DNA from: Natronococcus sp. A-GB7
Lineage (GTDB): Archaea; Halobacteriota; Halobacteria; Halobacteriales; Natrialbaceae
Reading direction: 5' to 3'
NCBI RefSeq assembly: GCF_029688865.1
Contig: NZ_JARUKV010000003.1
Span: 1-64,000, forward strand
Length of the DNA stretch: 64,000 nt
A program made the position numbers and the translations under genes. This document shows positions 44,091 through 53,373 of the stretch, piece after piece; the first letter of the stretch is position 1; each line of letters starts with the position of its first letter. The notes under the pieces were generated by a model. That model did no database searches, was not told where the DNA came from, and worked only from the letters and a program-made list of their open reading frames with translations.

Positions 44091-44807
44091 ATGGAAGAGA
44101 GCATCTCGGGATTCAAAGTTCGCGGCGATTGGGGAGACGTCGTCGAGCACGGCGAGCGGATCACGCGCGCGCTCCGGAAGGCAGGCGTCCACGACCCCGA
44201 CCACGACTACGGCGCCAGCTTCGCTCGCGCCTTCGAGGAGTGGGACGAGTGGCGCCCGAAGGCTCACGAGACCCTCGAGCGGGACGTCAGCGAGAAGACG
44301 GCCGATCAGGCCAGCGTCGAGGAGGGGAAAGGCGAGCGCGCGGGCAAGGAGCCCGACGAGGACATCAAGACCGCCGGCGAGAAGCTGTCCAAATCGTACG
44401 AACACTTGGAGAAGGACGACGCCGACGCCGCGGTCGACGACTGGAAGGAGTCGATCGACTACGTGGCGCGCGCGGCCGACTCGGCGAGCCGAAAGGCGCT
44501 CCGTCGGGTTGAGGACACGGTCTACCAGAACGTGATGACCCAGCTCGCCCCGTACTACTTCGACAACGAACTCATCAGCGCGAACATCCAGCAGTCGACC
44601 CGCGGCGAGGGCGAGCAGTTCATCTTCGAGGTCAACGTCAACGACGACGTCCTGAAGGAGGACGTCTCCAGCCAGCTCAGCGAGTTCGAGGACGCGATCG
44701 ATCGCTGGCACGTCGAGGTCGAAAAGGACACGGAGGCCGCGGAGGCGATCGAGGGCGCCGAACCGCCGCCGGAGCCCACGGACAACTCGAAGTCCACGAC
44801 GAACTAA
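44091..44807 (+). CDS. DUF5828-like haloarchaeal protein
   Basis: A 238-residue acidic, mostly helical soluble protein that fits my memory of the haloarchaeal DUF5828 family. The N-terminus MEESISGFKVRGDWGDVVEH and a central helical region with Lys/Glu-rich repeats are the visible features; no catalytic motif is seen. A TATA-like AAACTTATG lies about 30-40 nt upstream. The stop overlaps the convergent ABC permease stop by 4 nt. Confidence 0.75.
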   Translation: MEESISGFKVRGDWGDVVEHGERITRALRKAGVHDPDHDYGASFARAFEEWDEWRPKAHETLERDVSEKTADQASVEEGKGERAGKEPDEDIKTAGEKLSKSYEHLEKDDADAAVDDWKESIDYVARAADSASRKALRRVEDTVYQNVMTQLAPYYFDNELISANIQQSTRGEGEQFIFEVNVNDDVLKEDVSSQLSEFEDAIDRWHVEVEKDTEAAEAIEGAEPPPEPTDNSKSTTN

Positions 44808-45799
44808 CCCTGCTGGCGACCCTCCGCCTGTCCGATCCCCGGAACCGCGACCCGGCGTTCGACACGGGTCATCAGATTCGTCGCCGACAACACGATACCG
44901 AGGTAGACCAGCGCCAGCAGCGTGAAGATCGGCGTGTACTCGAACGTCGAGGAAGCGATCCGGCTGGCCCGGTAGTAGAGTTCGGGTACCGTAATGAAAC
45001 CCGCCAGCGAGGAGTACTTGATCAGATAGACCAGTTCGTTCGTCCAGGCCGGGATCGCGTACCGTAGCGTCTGTGGGAGGACGACGTGGCGGATCCCCTC
45101 GAGCTTCGAGAGGCCGATCGCCCGCGCGGCGGTGAGCTGGCCCTCGTCGACGCTCTCGAGTGCCCCGCGGATGTACTCGGCCTGGTAGGCCGAGCCGTTG
45201 ATCGTGAAGCCGATGATCGCGATCCAGAACGCGTAGTCGGGGACGAACCCCTCGCCGACGACGGGAGCGTCGTTGAGCCACAGCGCCAGGTAGGGCGTGT
45301 AGTAGAGCACGAACAGCTGGGCCAACAGCGGCGTTCCCCGAATCAGCTCGGTGTAGGCGAGCGCGAGCCAGCGGAACGGCCCGCCATAGACCCGGAGGAC
45401 GGCCATCGGCACGGCGATGAAGAAGCCGAGCACGATCGCGACCGTCGTCAGGACGATCGTGTACCACGCGCCGGTCGCAAGCGCGGGCGCGATGTCGATC
45501 GCCAGCGCGATCCCGTCGGCGAGGGTCGCGAGCGGATCGACCGGAATCCTGACCGGACCCAGGGCGACGACCGATCCCTCGAGGGCGTCCGCGACCCCCT
45601 CGAGCGGGGCCGGCGAGAGGAAGTTCTCGCCCGCACCGGGACCGATCTCCCAGCGTCCGAGCGTCCAGTCGTAGAGCCAGCGCGTGACCAGCCACCCCCA
45701 GAAGGCGATCCCGACGACGACCATCGCGACCCGCCCGAGGTCGTCGGTCGACTCCCGGAGCCGGCCGGTGTCGATTCCCAGGGCGTCGGCAACGCTCAT
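44804..45799 (-). CDS. Polar amino acid ABC transporter permease 1
   Basis: A 331-residue permease of the HisMQ/GlnP family. The EAA loop ARAIGLSKLEGIRHVVLPQ, which contacts the ATPase, and about seven helices are present. An N-terminal extension of about 100 residues, including an extra helix and a hydrophilic loop, precedes the core; this is longer than bacterial versions. It is last in a leftward operon of binding protein, permease 2, ATPase and this gene, with a 30-nt gap after the ATPase. Confidence 0.9.
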   Translation of the reverse strand: MSVADALGIDTGRLRESTDDLGRVAMVVVGIAFWGWLVTRWLYDWTLGRWEIGPGAGENFLSPAPLEGVADALEGSVVALGPVRIPVDPLATLADGIALAIDIAPALATGAWYTIVLTTVAIVLGFFIAVPMAVLRVYGGPFRWLALAYTELIRGTPLLAQLFVLYYTPYLALWLNDAPVVGEGFVPDYAFWIAIIGFTINGSAYQAEYIRGALESVDEGQLTAARAIGLSKLEGIRHVVLPQTLRYAIPAWTNELVYLIKYSSLAGFITVPELYYRASRIASSTFEYTPIFTLLALVYLGIVLSATNLMTRVERRVAVPGIGQAEGRQQG

Positions 45800-45829
45800 G
45801 GCCGCGCTCGACCCCCGGTGTCGGGTTCG

Positions 45830-46648
45830 CTACTCATGGCGGATGCTCTCGAAGAACCGCTTCGTTCGCTCGCGCTCGGGGTTCTCGAACAGCCGTTCGG
45901 GCGGGCCGCGTTCGACGATCTCGCCTTCCGCGAGGAACGTGATCTCGTCGGCCCCGCCGCGGGCGAAGCGCATCTCGTGGGTGACGACGACCATCGTCAT
46001 CCCCTCGGCGACCAGCCCCTGCATCACCTCGAGCACCTCGTTGCTGAGTTCGGGGTCGAGCGCGCTGGTGGGCTCGTCGAACAGCATCACTTCGGGATCC
46101 ATCGCCAGCGCGCGGGCGATCCCGACGCGCTGTTTCTGGCCGCCCGAGAGCTGTGCGGGATAGGAGTCGGCCTGATCTGCGAGGCCGACCCGGTCGAGTT
46201 CGCTGTCGGCCCGTTGCCGAGCCTCGTTCTTGCTCAGCCCGCGGACCTTCCGAAGTCCGAGCGTGATGTTCTTGCGCGCGGTAAGGTGGGCGAAAAGGTT
46301 GATGTCCTGGAACACCATCCCGATCTGCTGGCGGACGGCATTTGGGTCCGCGTCGGAAGCAGTGATCTCGGTGTCGCCGAGGTAGATGTGACCGCTGTCG
46401 ACCTCGGTTAAGCGATTGAGACACCGCAACAGCGTGGACTTCCCGCTGCCGCTGGGGCCGACCAACACCTCGACGTCCCCGCGGTCGATCTCGAGGTCGA
46501 TCCCCCGGAGCACCTCCTCGTCGCCGTAGGACTTCCGGACGTCCTCGATGCGCAACAGGGGATCCGTTTCGGTCCCGCGGGCCGAACTCGAGGCGTCGGC
46601 GCCGCGCTCCCGTCCAGTACCGTCGGTCGTCTCGGTTCGATCACTCAC
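45830..46648 (-). CDS. Polar amino acid ABC transporter ATPase (GlnQ-like)
   Basis: A 272-residue ATPase with Walker A GPSGSGKST, signature LSGGQKQR and Walker B VMLFDEPTSALD, typical of GlnQ/HisP. The first ~30 residues are a non-conserved acidic, disordered extension. It overlaps the upstream permease gene by 4 nt (ATGA). The substrate is probably a polar amino acid such as glutamine or glutamate, judged by family only. Confidence 0.93.
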   Translation of the reverse strand: MSDRTETTDGTGRERGADASSSARGTETDPLLRIEDVRKSYGDEEVLRGIDLEIDRGDVEVLVGPSGSGKSTLLRCLNRLTEVDSGHIYLGDTEITASDADPNAVRQQIGMVFQDINLFAHLTARKNITLGLRKVRGLSKNEARQRADSELDRVGLADQADSYPAQLSGGQKQRVGIARALAMDPEVMLFDEPTSALDPELSNEVLEVMQGLVAEGMTMVVVTHEMRFARGGADEITFLAEGEIVERGPPERLFENPERERTKRFFESIRHE

Positions 46649-47478
46649 GACGATTCACCTGGGATTGCGAAGCGATTGCTCACGTAGTCGAGCGTGCGGT
46701 TGGTTCCGAAGGTCAACACGAAGTAGATCAAACTGATGAAGAGGATGACTTCGAGTACGGCGGTCGTTTGCTGGGTAAACAGGTCGTGGCTGCGCTTGAG
46801 CAGTTCCCCGAGGCCGATCGCGAAGGCGATCGAGGTGTCCTTGAGGACGATCGTGAACTCGTTTTGAAACCCCGGGACGCTGCGGCGCATCGCCTGGGGG
46901 ACGATCACGTGTCGGATCGCCTCGAGGCGGCTCATGCCGATCGAGCGGGCGGCCTCCATCTGTCCCTCGTCGATGCTCCCGAGTGCGCCACGGAAGATCT
47001 GTGACTGGTAGGCTGCGCTCCGAAAGCCCAGCGCGATCGTCGCGGCGATGAAGGCTTCGGGAACGTCCGTCGGCACGGTAAACGGCGTCGGGCCGAGAAC
47101 GAACTCGATCGAGCGCAGTCCGATCTCGGCGGCGCCGAGGACGATGTCGATGGGCAACACGAAGAACGTGAATATCATGATGACCAGGATCGGCGTCCCG
47201 CGCAACAGGACGCCGAACTTCCGAACGATCGCCCGCGAGTAGCCGCTCCCGTAGGCCTCGATCGCGCCGGCGGGGAAGCCGGCGAGAAAGCCGAGCAGGA
47301 TGCTGGTCAGCGTGAGGAGGATCGTGACGACGGTCCCCCACAGCAGGTAGTCGCTGTTCCGGTAGACGAACTCCCAGTCCTCGCCGAGATACTGGCCGAC
47401 CTGCTCCTCGCTAACGGGCAGAAGTTGCCCCGCCGGTAGCGCCGTCGAGAGCTCGGTCAGCGCGACGATGCCTTCCAT
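46645..47478 (-). CDS. Polar amino acid ABC transporter permease 2
   Basis: A 277-residue HisMQ-type permease with the EAA loop ARSIGMSRLEAIRHVIVPQ. It is about five to six helices after a short N-terminal amphipathic stretch. Paralogous to permease 1, so the transporter probably uses a heterodimeric membrane domain. The start ATG 47478 lies 11 nt after the binding-protein stop. Confidence 0.92.
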   Translation of the reverse strand: MEGIVALTELSTALPAGQLLPVSEEQVGQYLGEDWEFVYRNSDYLLWGTVVTILLTLTSILLGFLAGFPAGAIEAYGSGYSRAIVRKFGVLLRGTPILVIMIFTFFVLPIDIVLGAAEIGLRSIEFVLGPTPFTVPTDVPEAFIAATIALGFRSAAYQSQIFRGALGSIDEGQMEAARSIGMSRLEAIRHVIVPQAMRRSVPGFQNEFTIVLKDTSIAFAIGLGELLKRSHDLFTQQTTAVLEVILFISLIYFVLTFGTNRTLDYVSNRFAIPGESS

Positions 47479-47489
47479 CTCCGATCAGG

Positions 47490-48365
47490 CTACTCGTCGA
47501 ACCACTCCTGGGTGATCTCGTCGTACTCGCTGGATTCCTCGACGGCCGCGATCCCCTCGCTGAGCGCTTCTTGGAGGTCCTCGTCGTCCTGTCGAACCCC
47601 GAAACCGTACTCCTCGCCGGTCTCGAAGGTGAAGGCGATCTCGACGTCCCGGTCGCCCGCGAACGACTCGGCGACCGGTTCGTCGATGACGATCGCGTCC
47701 AAGGTGCCGCGCTCGAGTTCCTCGACGGCGAGGACGTAGTTGTCGTAGGAGGTGTAGTCGACGTCGTCGCCGAGTTCGTCCTCGACGACGCCCTCGCCCG
47801 TGGTTCCGGACTGGGCGCCGACCTCGAGGCCTGCGAGGTCCTCGAGTTCGTCGGGCTCGACGTCCCCGCCGGACTGGACCAGTACGGACTGGTCGGCGCT
47901 GTAGTACGACTCCGTAAAGGCGATCGACTCCTCCCGTTCCTCGGTGATCGTCATCGCCGCGGCGATGACGTCGATGTTCTCGTTCTCGAGGGCGGGGATC
48001 AGCGAGTCGAACTCGAGTTCCTCCCAGTCGCCGAGTTCGTACTCGGTCTCGGCGACGACGGCCTCGAGCAGGTCAATGTCGAAGCCGACGAGTTCGCCGT
48101 CGACGTTCATCTGGAAGGGTTCGAACCCCGGCGCGGTACCGGGAACGATCGTCTCGCCCTCCGTATCGCCGTTGCCGTTCTCGCCGTCGTCGGCGACGTC
48201 TTCGTCGTCTCCGTTTTCGTCGTCCTCGTCGTCCCCGTTTCTGTCGTCCCCGTTCCCCTCGGCGTCCTCGAGACAGCCGGCCAGACCGATCGTCGTGGCA
48301 ACCCCGGCTCCCCCGGCCAGCGTCAGGTACTCCCGCCTGTCGAATCTCCGCTGCTGATCGCGCAT
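47490..48365 (-). CDS. Polar amino acid-binding lipoprotein
   Basis: A 291-residue SBP of the family 3 type. The N-terminus has twin Arg-like basic residues (RRFDRREYLTLAGG) and a lipobox ending LAGC. An acidic Asn/Gly/Asp/Glu linker of about 35 residues follows. The core includes GFEPFQMNVDGELVGFDIDLLEAV and AAMTITEEREESIAFTESYY, which are characteristic. ATG 48365 is preferred over 48401. It is first in the four-gene operon. Confidence 0.92.
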   Translation of the reverse strand: MRDQQRRFDRREYLTLAGGAGVATTIGLAGCLEDAEGNGDDRNGDDEDDENGDDEDVADDGENGNGDTEGETIVPGTAPGFEPFQMNVDGELVGFDIDLLEAVVAETEYELGDWEELEFDSLIPALENENIDVIAAAMTITEEREESIAFTESYYSADQSVLVQSGGDVEPDELEDLAGLEVGAQSGTTGEGVVEDELGDDVDYTSYDNYVLAVEELERGTLDAIVIDEPVAESFAGDRDVEIAFTFETGEEYGFGVRQDDEDLQEALSEGIAAVEESSEYDEITQEWFDE

Positions 48366-48489
48366 AGCTACGCTTCGATAAGCGGGCCCACCACTTAACA
48401 CCTAACGGTATCGACGGCGGCTCTCGGTGGCGAAGACGGCGATTGCAGGTCGGCACACACTTGTAGGGGCCTCCAGTAGTATCAGATAG

Positions 48490-49677
48490 ATGGTCGAACT
48501 CGTGACGGTCGCGACGTTCCTGATCGCCGCAGTTGCCAGTCTCTTTATGGCCTGGGCGATCGGCGCCGGCTCGAGTGGGTCGACCCCGTTCGCCCCCGCG
48601 GTCGGGGCGAACGCGATCTCGGTGATGCGGGCCGGTTTCTTCGTCGGCATTCTCGGGTTCGCTGGCGCGGTGTTGCAGGGAGCGAACGTCTCCGAGGCGG
48701 TCGGGACGGAGCTGATCGGCGGCGTAACCCTGTCGCCGGCGGCCGCGACGATCGCCCTGATCATCGCCGCCGGACTCGTCGCGATCGGCGTCTTCGCGGG
48801 GTATCCAATCGCGACCGCGTTTACCGTCACCGGTGCCGTCGTCGGCGCCGGACTCGCGATGGGCGGCGACCCCGCCTGGTCGAAATACGCCGAGATCGTC
48901 ACCCTCTGGGTTCTGACGCCGTTCGTCGGCGGTGGGATCGCCTACGCGATCGCGCGAACGCTGCGAGCCGAACCGATCGCCGAGGAGTACCTCATCGTCG
49001 CGCTGGCGGCGCTGATCGGAGTCATCGTCGCCAACATCGAGTTCGCCGTCCTCGGGCCGCCCGACGGCGGGGCGTCGATCGCCCGAGCGGCCAGCGGCTG
49101 GATGCCGGGAAGCGATATCGTCGGTATCGTCGCGATGACGGCACTCATCGCGGCCCTCTGGGCGATCGTCATCGGATACGACCTCCGTAACGGGGTCGAA
49201 CGCGGCGAGCGACACTTCCTCCTCCTGCTCGGCGGGCTCGTCGCCTTCTCCGCCGGCGGCAGCCAGGTCGGGCTCGCGATCGGACCGCTGATCCCGCTGT
49301 CGGGCGACGTCGGGCTGCCGCTGTTCGCCCTGCTCGTCGGCGGCGGGTTCGGACTGCTGCTCGGCTCCTGGACCGGCGCGCCGCGGATGATCAAGGCGAT
49401 CTCGCAGGACTACTCCTCGCTCGGTCCCCGGCGGTCGATCGCCGCGCTGATCCCGTCGTTCGCCATCGCGCAGGTCGCCGTACTGTTCGGCATTCCCGTC
49501 TCGTTCAACGAGATTATCGTCAGTTCGATCATCGGTAGCGGCTACGCCGCCGGCTCCGGTGGCGGCGTCAGCGCCAGCAAGATGGGCTACACCGTCCTCG
49601 CCTGGGTGCTCTCGCTTGCCGGGTCGATCGTTATCGCGTTCGGAGGATATCTCGCCATCGAGGCCATCCTGCTCTAG
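48490..49677 (+). CDS. PiT-family inorganic phosphate permease, copy 3
   Basis: A 395-residue permease with about ten helices. The PiT halves are represented by AIGAGSSGSTPFAPAVGANAISVMRAGFF at the N-terminus and GSGYAAGSGGGVSASKMGYT near the C-terminus. It is clearly more divergent than copies 1 and 2 and lacks their acidic pre-C-terminal loop, so it belongs to another branch. It is alone with its own promoter region, divergent from the amino acid operon. Confidence 0.88.
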   Translation: MVELVTVATFLIAAVASLFMAWAIGAGSSGSTPFAPAVGANAISVMRAGFFVGILGFAGAVLQGANVSEAVGTELIGGVTLSPAAATIALIIAAGLVAIGVFAGYPIATAFTVTGAVVGAGLAMGGDPAWSKYAEIVTLWVLTPFVGGGIAYAIARTLRAEPIAEEYLIVALAALIGVIVANIEFAVLGPPDGGASIARAASGWMPGSDIVGIVAMTALIAALWAIVIGYDLRNGVERGERHFLLLLGGLVAFSAGGSQVGLAIGPLIPLSGDVGLPLFALLVGGGFGLLLGSWTGAPRMIKAISQDYSSLGPRRSIAALIPSFAIAQVAVLFGIPVSFNEIIVSSIIGSGYAAGSGGGVSASKMGYTVLAWVLSLAGSIVIAFGGYLAIEAILL

Positions 49678-49725
49678 GCGCCCGACACCGAACAGCCTTT
49701 ACACGACCGGCGGCGAGAGTCGAGT

Positions 49726-50430
49726 ATGGACGCCTCCGAACCGCTCCGGTGGCGACGGGATCCCGACACCTCCCGTACCGTCCGTCTTCTATGGTCGGTC
49801 GGCGTCGGGACCTTCTTCGCCGTGAGCGTCATCATCGTCTTCTGGCGGCTGTTCGATATGGCCAGTCAGGTCGGCGGCGAGTCGATCGTCGTCGCTGCGC
49901 TGGTCGCCGTGTTGGCCACGGCCGTCGCGTTCGCCCTCTCGAGTAACGCCGAACGCCAGTTCGAGCGTCTCGCCGACAGGATACCGACCTCGATCGACCG
50001 GGAGATCTCGCTCGATCGGGCGAGAGACGCGATTCTGGGAACGGTCGGGATGATCGTCGTCATCGGCTCGCTGATGATCGCCGGACGGATCGTCTCCCAG
50101 CAGGGACTGTTAGGCGACGTCGGCGCCGGCCCGTTCACCGGTCTGGCCGCGCTGTCGCTCCCGCTGGCGCTCGTCGCGCTGTTGCTCGCCTCGTTCCTGC
50201 GCTCGGTCGGCGCCTACGATCCCGACGAGCGGACGATCTACCTCTACGATCCGGACCAGGCGATCGATCTCGACGTAATAAAGGGCGCGTCGGTCCGTCG
50301 GATCGGCGACATCGCGATCGTCAACTTCGATTACGCACAGCCCGACGGCCGCTACGTCCAGGGCCCCCGACGAGTCGTTCTGCCGCCGCGGGTCGCAAGC
50401 GAGGTCGTCGCCGCCGTCGACGCTCGTTAG
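49726..50430 (+). CDS. Membrane protein with C-terminal PH-like strand region
   Basis: A 234-residue protein with about four helices (residues ~22-45, ~55-72, ~105-125, ~138-165). The C-terminal ~70 residues are hydrophilic and beta-rich (DERTIYLYDPDQAIDLDVIKGASVRRIGD). It resembles in layout the unrelated-looking protein at 33876-34748. Function unknown. It lies 48 nt after the PiT gene and overlaps the convergent CNNM gene stop by 4 nt. Confidence 0.65.
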   Translation: MDASEPLRWRRDPDTSRTVRLLWSVGVGTFFAVSVIIVFWRLFDMASQVGGESIVVAALVAVLATAVAFALSSNAERQFERLADRIPTSIDREISLDRARDAILGTVGMIVVIGSLMIAGRIVSQQGLLGDVGAGPFTGLAALSLPLALVALLLASFLRSVGAYDPDERTIYLYDPDQAIDLDVIKGASVRRIGDIAIVNFDYAQPDGRYVQGPRRVVLPPRVASEVVAAVDAR

Positions 50431-51833
50431 TTCGCGTCGGTCTCCTCGAGTTCGTTGGCCTCCTCCTCGCTCTCGTCGTGGCGCTCGAGTTTGTGCAGCC
50501 GCGCCTTCATGATGCGGGTGTTCTCGACGGCCTCGACCGTGATACGGACGCCGTCGAACTCGATCTCCTCGCCCTCCTCGACGAGCCGGCCCGCGCGGTT
50601 GAAGATGAAGCCGGCGATCGTTTCGAACTCCTCACCCTCCGGGAGCTCGATCTCGAGAGCCTCGTTGACGTCCTCGATGTTGACCTCGCCCCGGACGAGG
50701 ACAGTGTCGGCGTCGATCTCCTCGATCGGCAGGTCCTCGCCGCCCTCTAAGATCTCGCCGATGATCTCCTCGACCATGTCCTCCATCGTGACCAGCCCCT
50801 CGGTGGTGCCGAACTCGTCGATGACGATCGCCATATGCATCCGATTCTCTCGCATCTCAGTCAGCAGCTCGTCGACGTTCTTCGACTCGGGGACGTGTAG
50901 CGTCGGCTGGATCAGGTCGGCGAGCTCGAGGTCCTCCGCCTCGGCCTCGCCGTAGTTGAGATCCCGAACCAGGTCGCGGATGTGGACGACGCCCTGGACG
51001 TTGTCGAGGCTGCCCTCGTACACCGGGACGCGAGCGTGGCCACTCTGGATACAGGTCTCGATCGCCTCGTCGATCGTCGCGTCTTTCGGAACCGCCGTCA
51101 TGTCGAGGCGCGGCGTCATCACCTCCTTGACGATCGTCTGGTTGAACCGGAAGATCCGGGTGAGCATCTCGTGTTCTTCCTCCTCTAAGACCCCCTCGCG
51201 CTCGCCGGATTCGATCATCTCCTGGATCTCGTCGCGAGTGACGTAGGGCGACTCGATCGCGCCCGTCGAGCCGGTGAGCTTGTTCACCTGCCGAGTCAGA
51301 TAGTCGAAGAGGACGATCAGCGGGAACAGCACGTACTCGGTGGTCTTGAGCGGCTTCGAGATGCGGACCGCCCACGACTCGGTGTTCTCGACCGCGTAGG
51401 ACTTGGGGACGCTCTCGCCGAACAGCAGCACGATCGCCGTAATCCCGAACGTCGCGAGCAACACGCCGACCAGCCCGCCGAAGTGAATCGAGAGGACGGC
51501 CGTTGCGATCGAGGACATCGCGATGTTGACGATGTTGTTTCCGACGAGGATCGTTACGAGCAACCGGTGGGGATCGTCCTTGAGCGCCTTCACCAGCTCG
51601 GCGCCCTCGACGCCGTCCTCAACCATTCCGTCGAGACGGTGTTTCGCGAGGTTGAACATCGCGATCTCGGACGACGAGAAGAATCCCGAGAGCAGAATGA
51701 GCACCGCGACAGCGAGAACGCCGAAGATCGTCACGGTCGACTCGTCGACCTCGAGACCGACGAACGGGACCTCGTAGGCGGCGAGCACGACCTCGAGCAG
51801 CGGAGACAGCGCCATGATGTCCTGACTTAACAC
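50427..51833 (-). CDS. CNNM/CorC (hemolysin-type) membrane protein
   Basis: A 468-residue protein with an N-terminal DUF21 (CNNM) membrane domain of about four helices (FFSSSEIAMFNLAKHRLD). Two CBS domains follow at about residues 220-335, and a C-terminal CorC_HlyC domain at about 355-440 (DTVLVRGEVNIEDVNEALEIELPEGE). Members are linked to magnesium or other divalent cation homeostasis. The start ATG 51833 is at the head of a hydrophobic N-terminus. Divergent from the glutaredoxin-like gene. Confidence 0.92.
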   Translation of the reverse strand: MLSQDIMALSPLLEVVLAAYEVPFVGLEVDESTVTIFGVLAVAVLILLSGFFSSSEIAMFNLAKHRLDGMVEDGVEGAELVKALKDDPHRLLVTILVGNNIVNIAMSSIATAVLSIHFGGLVGVLLATFGITAIVLLFGESVPKSYAVENTESWAVRISKPLKTTEYVLFPLIVLFDYLTRQVNKLTGSTGAIESPYVTRDEIQEMIESGEREGVLEEEEHEMLTRIFRFNQTIVKEVMTPRLDMTAVPKDATIDEAIETCIQSGHARVPVYEGSLDNVQGVVHIRDLVRDLNYGEAEAEDLELADLIQPTLHVPESKNVDELLTEMRENRMHMAIVIDEFGTTEGLVTMEDMVEEIIGEILEGGEDLPIEEIDADTVLVRGEVNIEDVNEALEIELPEGEEFETIAGFIFNRAGRLVEEGEEIEFDGVRITVEAVENTRIMKARLHKLERHDESEEEANELEETDAN

Positions 51834-51910
51834 CCGATCGGTTAACCGTTTACCATTCTTTGCCCCTTCCTGACGACACGTTTACCCCGTCCGTCCCCCA
51901 ACGAACGGCC

Positions 51911-52243
51911 ATGTCCAAGGCCACCAATCGTGACGACGGACCGGCGATCACCTTCTACCGGCTCCAGGCGTGTCCGTACTGCGAGCGCGTCGCTCGCGCG
52001 CTCGGAGAGCTGGGACTCGAGTACCGCTCGCGGTTCGTCGAGCCGCTGCACTCCCGTCGGGACGTCGTCAAGCGCGTCGCCGGCGTCCGCACCGTCCCAG
52101 TCATCGTCGACCACGAGACCGGCGTGACGATGGCCGAGAGCGCCAACATCGTCGACTACCTCGAGTCGACCTACGGCGCCGGCTCGGCGGCCGACTCGAC
52201 GACGGCCGACGGGGCGACCGCCGAAACCGGGGGTGACGACTGA
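51911..52243 (+). CDS. Glutaredoxin/GST-N-like thiol protein with CPYC
   Basis: A 110-residue thioredoxin-fold protein. The redox motif CPYC lies in FYRLQACPYCERV at about residues 22-25. The later VRTVPVIVD (cis-Pro) and AESANIVDYLESTYG match glutaredoxin and GST N-terminal domains. The C-terminal ~20 residues are a Ala/Thr/Asp-rich tail. The start ATG 51911 is used, since the upstream 17 codons do not look conserved. It overlaps the next gene by 1 nt (TGATG), so they are a pair. Confidence 0.88.
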   Translation: MSKATNRDDGPAITFYRLQACPYCERVARALGELGLEYRSRFVEPLHSRRDVVKRVAGVRTVPVIVDHETGVTMAESANIVDYLESTYGAGSAADSTTADGATAETGGDD

Positions 52244-52749
52244 TGCCCGAGTTCGACGTCGTCGAACTCGAGCCGACCGACCACCTCGGGCCCGGCGAGA
52301 CGGCGCCCGACTTCACCAGACCGCTCGTTACCGACGAGTTCTGGGAAGATCGCTCGCTCGCGGAGTTCGTCGACGGCCGGACGATCCTCGTGTTCACCCC
52401 GATGATCGGCTCGTTCGTCGCCAAGTACGTCTGGGACGAGCTGGCCGAGCGGGGCTGGCTCGAGCGCGAGGAGCGGGTCGTCGGGGTCACGGCCTCGACG
52501 CCGTACGGTATCTCCCGGTTCCTCGACGAGAACGACCTGCCCGTCGAAATCTTCGCCGATCCGACCAACGGGATCGCCGCCGACTACGGGATCGCTCACG
52601 ATCTCGACGGGATGACCGGTATCGGCGAACCCCGATTGGCGTTCGTCGCCCTCGAGGCCGACCGATCGATCGAGTCGGTCTGGGTCGCCGACGAGTGGCC
52701 CGAGTTCCCCGACTACGAGGCCCTCGAGGCCGAACTCGGTCTCGACTAA
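52243..52749 (+). CDS. Redoxin-fold protein lacking cysteine
   Basis: A 168-residue peroxiredoxin/AhpE-like fold (GETAPDFTRPLVTDEFW, ILVFTPMIGSFVAKYVWDEL, GVTASTPYGISRFLDEN, YGIAHDLDGMTGIG). The peroxidatic Cys expected in the SFVC-type loop is Ala, and the whole protein contains no cysteine at all. It is therefore not a classical peroxidase; it could be a structural or binding partner of the CPYC protein encoded just before it. This absence is the main oddity. Confidence 0.8.
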   Translation: MPEFDVVELEPTDHLGPGETAPDFTRPLVTDEFWEDRSLAEFVDGRTILVFTPMIGSFVAKYVWDELAERGWLEREERVVGVTASTPYGISRFLDENDLPVEIFADPTNGIAADYGIAHDLDGMTGIGEPRLAFVALEADRSIESVWVADEWPEFPDYEALEAELGLD

Positions 52750-52788
52750 CGCGGTGCGTTTTTGCCGGTTCCGAGCCGATGGACGACT

Positions 52789-53373
52789 ATGAGCGAACTC
52801 GAGTCGGCCGCCACCGCTATCCGAGAGGGCGAGCTAGTCGTCTACCCGACCGAGACCGTCTACGGCCTCGGCGCGAACGCCGTCGACCCCGACGCCGTCG
52901 AGCGAGTGTTCGAGGCGAAGGGACGCGACCGATCGAAGCCGGTCTCGATGGCCCTGCCGTCGGTTCCGTCGGCGCTCGAGTACGTCCGCGCGACCGACCG
53001 CGAGCGCGAATTCATGGCGAAGTTCCTCCCGGGGCCCGTGACCGTTCTCTGTCGGCGACGCGAGATCGTCCCCGACGAGCTAACTGCGGGCGAGGATCGG
53101 GTCGGGGTCAGGGTGCCGGACCACGACCTCGCGCTCCGGCTCTGCGAACGGGCCGGAACGCCGATTACGTCGACGAGCGCAAACGTCAGTGGCCGCGGGA
53201 GCGTCCGCAGTGTCGACGAGCTCGAGCCGGCGATCCGCGAGGCGGTCGCGGTAACGATCGACGGCGGCGAGACGGAAGGTACCGAAAGCACCGTCGTCGA
53301 CGTCTCGAGCGGGACAGTTCACCGTCGCGGTGCGCGTGCCGACGAGATCGAGGCGTGGCTCGACGCCCACTAA
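52789..53373 (+). CDS. tsaC: L-threonylcarbamoyladenylate synthase (Sua5/YrdC)
   Basis: A 194-residue YrdC-domain enzyme, making threonylcarbamoyl-AMP for the t6A37 tRNA modification. Typical segments: GELVVYPTETVYGLGANA, AKGRDRSKPVSM, SNVSGRGS-like TSTSANVSGRGS and TESTVVDV. ATG 52789 is chosen over 52762. Single domain, as in TsaC rather than full Sua5. Its stop overlaps that of the convergent Cas4-like gene by 4 nt. Confidence 0.92.
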   Translation: MSELESAATAIREGELVVYPTETVYGLGANAVDPDAVERVFEAKGRDRSKPVSMALPSVPSALEYVRATDREREFMAKFLPGPVTVLCRRREIVPDELTAGEDRVGVRVPDHDLALRLCERAGTPITSTSANVSGRGSVRSVDELEPAIREAVAVTIDGGETEGTESTVVDVSSGTVHRRGARADEIEAWLDAH

